From contig VYDC01000196.1 in the NCBI GenBank assembly GCA_009843585.1, positions 1 through 5,149 of the forward strand: a DNA stretch of 5,149 nucleotides. Direction: 5' to 3'. Made by a program: the position numbers and the translations under genes. Source of the DNA: Chloroflexota bacterium (GTDB lineage: Bacteria > Chloroflexota > Dehalococcoidia > UBA2979). Below the pieces are notes generated by a model. The model was not told the DNA's origin and made no database searches. It saw only the letters and a list, made by a program, of their open reading frames with translations. Shown here in pieces: positions 3,814-5,149 of the stretch. How positions within the stretch are numbered: position 1 is the first letter of the stretch; every line of letters begins with the position of its first letter.

Positions 3814-5149
3814 GCGCGCGCGCGCAGGCCGCGCTCGCCGCGCTCGCCGCGCTCGGGCCGCTGCGGCTGGGCGCGCTCGCGGCGGCGCTCCTGCTCGCCG
3901 CGGCGGCGAACGCCGTCGTCGGCTACCTCGTCATCGACGGCCGGCTCGACGGCGAGTGGTACGACGTCCGCGATCTCGGCTTCGCCGTCGAGAGGCTGCG
4001 GGCGGAGCTCGACGCCGCCGCGCCGCCGGCGCTCTCCTACTGGGTGACCGCGCTCGTCGGCGCCGGCGCGATCCTGAGCTTCCTGGGACTCGTGCTGCTG
4101 CTGGGAGGGTGGGTCGAGCGCCGCCTGCTCGCGCGCTTCCAGATCCGCCGCGGCCCCAACCGCGTCGGCCCCTTCGGGCTGCTCCAGCCGGCAGCCGACG
4201 CCCTGAAGCTGATGCAGAAGGAGGTCCTCGTCCCGCGCGGGGCCGATCGCTTCCTCTACGTGATCCCCCCCGTCGCGGTCTTCATCCCCGCGGTCCTGGC
4301 CTGGGGCCCCGTGCCGTGGGCGCCGAACATGACCTACCTCGACATCAACGTCGGCGTCCTCTACGTCATCGCCGTGGGCTCCCTGGGCGTCCTCGCGCTC
4401 TTCATGGCCGGCTGGTCCTCGAACAACCACTACGCGCTCCTCGGCGCGATGCGCACGGTGGCGATGATGGTCTCCTACGAGATCCCGGTCTCCCTCGCGC
4501 TGCTCTCCGTGGTGCTGATGACGGGGACGCTCCAGCTCTCCGAGATCGTGCTCTGGCAGGAGCAGCACCGGCTCTGGCTCGGGCTCCTGCTCCCGGTCGC
4601 CCTCGTCACCTTCTTCTTCTCCTCCACGGCCGAGATCAACCGCACGCCGAACGACATCGCCGAGGCGGAGTCGGAGATCGTCGCCGGCTACCACACGGAG
4701 TACTCCGGGATGAAGGCCGGCCTCTTCATAGCCGTCGAGCTCGGCAACGCCGTCGTGCTGGGTGCCCTCGTGGCGACGATGTTCCTGGGGGGCTGGTCGC
4801 TCTTCGGGCTCGAGACCTGGATCCCGCCCTACCTGGTCTTCGCCGCCAAGACCGGCGCCGTCTACTTCGTCCTGGTGTGGCTGCGCGGCACGCTGCCGCG
4901 CTTCCGCCTCGACCAGCTGATGGGGTTCGCCTGGAAGTACCTGATCCCGATCTCGATCGTGAACGTCGGCGTGGTCGCCGTCGAGGCGGCGATCCTGGTG
5001 CGCCTCGACGCGCCGGCCGTCGTCCCGCTCGCCGCGTTCACCCTGGTCAACCTCGCGCTGGCCGCTGCCCTGGCGCGCTTCGCGATGCCGGAGCCCTCCG
5101 GCGGGCCGGGGGGCGCCCGGCCGGCGGCCCGGCCCCCGGTGCTCACGAC
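3810..5149 (+). CDS. nuoH: NADH-quinone oxidoreductase subunit H (NuoH), extended; 3' end cut by window edge
   Basis: I translated 446 codons without a stop; NuoH is usually about 320-430 residues. NuoH is the membrane subunit that joins the quinone pocket to the proton pumps. The canonical core spans about 77-397: ERRLLARFQIRRGPNRVGPFGLLQPAADALKLMQKE after helix 1, GWSSNNHYALLGAMR (201-215), SYEIP (222-226), INRTPNDIAEAESEIVAGYHTEYSGMK and LPRFRLDQLMGFAWKYLIP. Conserved acids are visible: E103, E224 and the E285/E287/E289 series, matching the quinone-channel glutamates of E. coli NuoH. All eight usual membrane helices can be placed. Before them comes an extra hydrophobic helix (about 17-42) and a polar 30-residue loop; after them comes another helix (about 404-425) and a Pro/Gly/Ala-rich tail. 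The start GTG overlaps the nuoD stop (GTGA) and has a good Shine-Dalgarno. nuoE, nuoF and nuoG, usual between nuoD and nuoH, are absent. Confidence 0.95.
   Translation, partial: MSARAQAALAALAALGPLRLGALAAALLLAAAANAVVGYLVIDGRLDGEWYDVRDLGFAVERLRAELDAAAPPALSYWVTALVGAGAILSFLGLVLLLGGWVERRLLARFQIRRGPNRVGPFGLLQPAADALKLMQKEVLVPRGADRFLYVIPPVAVFIPAVLAWGPVPWAPNMTYLDINVGVLYVIAVGSLGVLALFMAGWSSNNHYALLGAMRTVAMMVSYEIPVSLALLSVVLMTGTLQLSEIVLWQEQHRLWLGLLLPVALVTFFFSSTAEINRTPNDIAEAESEIVAGYHTEYSGMKAGLFIAVELGNAVVLGALVATMFLGGWSLFGLETWIPPYLVFAAKTGAVYFVLVWLRGTLPRFRLDQLMGFAWKYLIPISIVNVGVVAVEAAILVRLDAPAVVPLAAFTLVNLALAAALARFAMPEPSGGPGGARPAARPPVLT
3828..3854 (+). repeat. Three tandem 9-base units (GCCGCGCTC) at the start of nuoH
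   Basis: Three perfect copies of GCCGCGCTC encode Ala-Ala-Leu three times at residues 7-15 of NuoH. A (GC)6 run (3814-3825) lies just before. The unit is a multiple of three, so copy-number change would keep the frame, whereas slippage in the GC run would not. Confidence 0.75.

Noticed and set aside
3648..4694. A 348-codon open frame on the minus strand, Glu/Arg/Asp/His-rich
   Set aside because: It is antisense to nuoD and nuoH. The charged composition is the complement of hydrophobic nuoH codons, not a real charged-repeat protein.

Overview
This is a GC-rich (roughly 70% by eye) bacterial window with two divergent gene groups on either side of a 237-base promoter region. The left group, on the minus strand, is a DUF35 (Zn-ribbon plus OB-fold) protein followed by a thiolase-like protein of the SCP2/lipid-transfer type, which runs off the left edge. 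The right group, on the plus strand, is a compact run of respiratory complex I genes, nuoA-nuoC-nuoD-nuoH. nuoH runs off the right edge.

Layout: 1-1053 thiolase-like (-, 3' end missing); 1053-1532 DUF35 partner (-); 1533-1769 divergent regulatory region; 1770-2153 nuoA; 2153-2668 nuoC; 2665-3813 nuoD; 3810-5149 nuoH (3' end missing). Every junction inside each group overlaps by 1 or 4 bases (TGATG, ATGA, GTGA). This indicates two operons with translational coupling. I see no tRNA, rRNA, CRISPR array, insertion sequence or terminator.

How the genes work together: the nuo genes encode membrane arm/heel subunits (NuoA, NuoH) and the quinone-module subunits (NuoC, NuoD) of a proton-pumping quinone reductase. 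Two gene-order features stand out. nuoB, the subunit that carries cluster N2 and normally lies between nuoA and nuoC, is absent from its usual place. nuoE, nuoF and nuoG, the NADH-oxidising module, are absent between nuoD and nuoH. The second feature resembles the 11-subunit complex I type that may use an electron donor other than NADH; the first is unusual even there. NuoH also appears longer than usual at both ends, with an extra predicted membrane helix on each side. NuoD has a short loop typical of one NuoD subgroup.

The left pair is a thiolase-like protein without the nucleophilic cysteine plus its usual DUF35 partner. Such pairs act on acyl-CoA substrates; characterised members include the steroid side-chain aldolase Ltp2. 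Its substrate here cannot be read from the sequence.

The source is probably a high-GC, non-model, respiring bacterium that degrades lipids or steroids. Myxococcota, Desulfobacterota/Binatota-like groups or another high-GC phylum are possible, but this is a low-confidence inference. I see no novel defence or mobile system. The unusual content is the architecture of the complex I locus.
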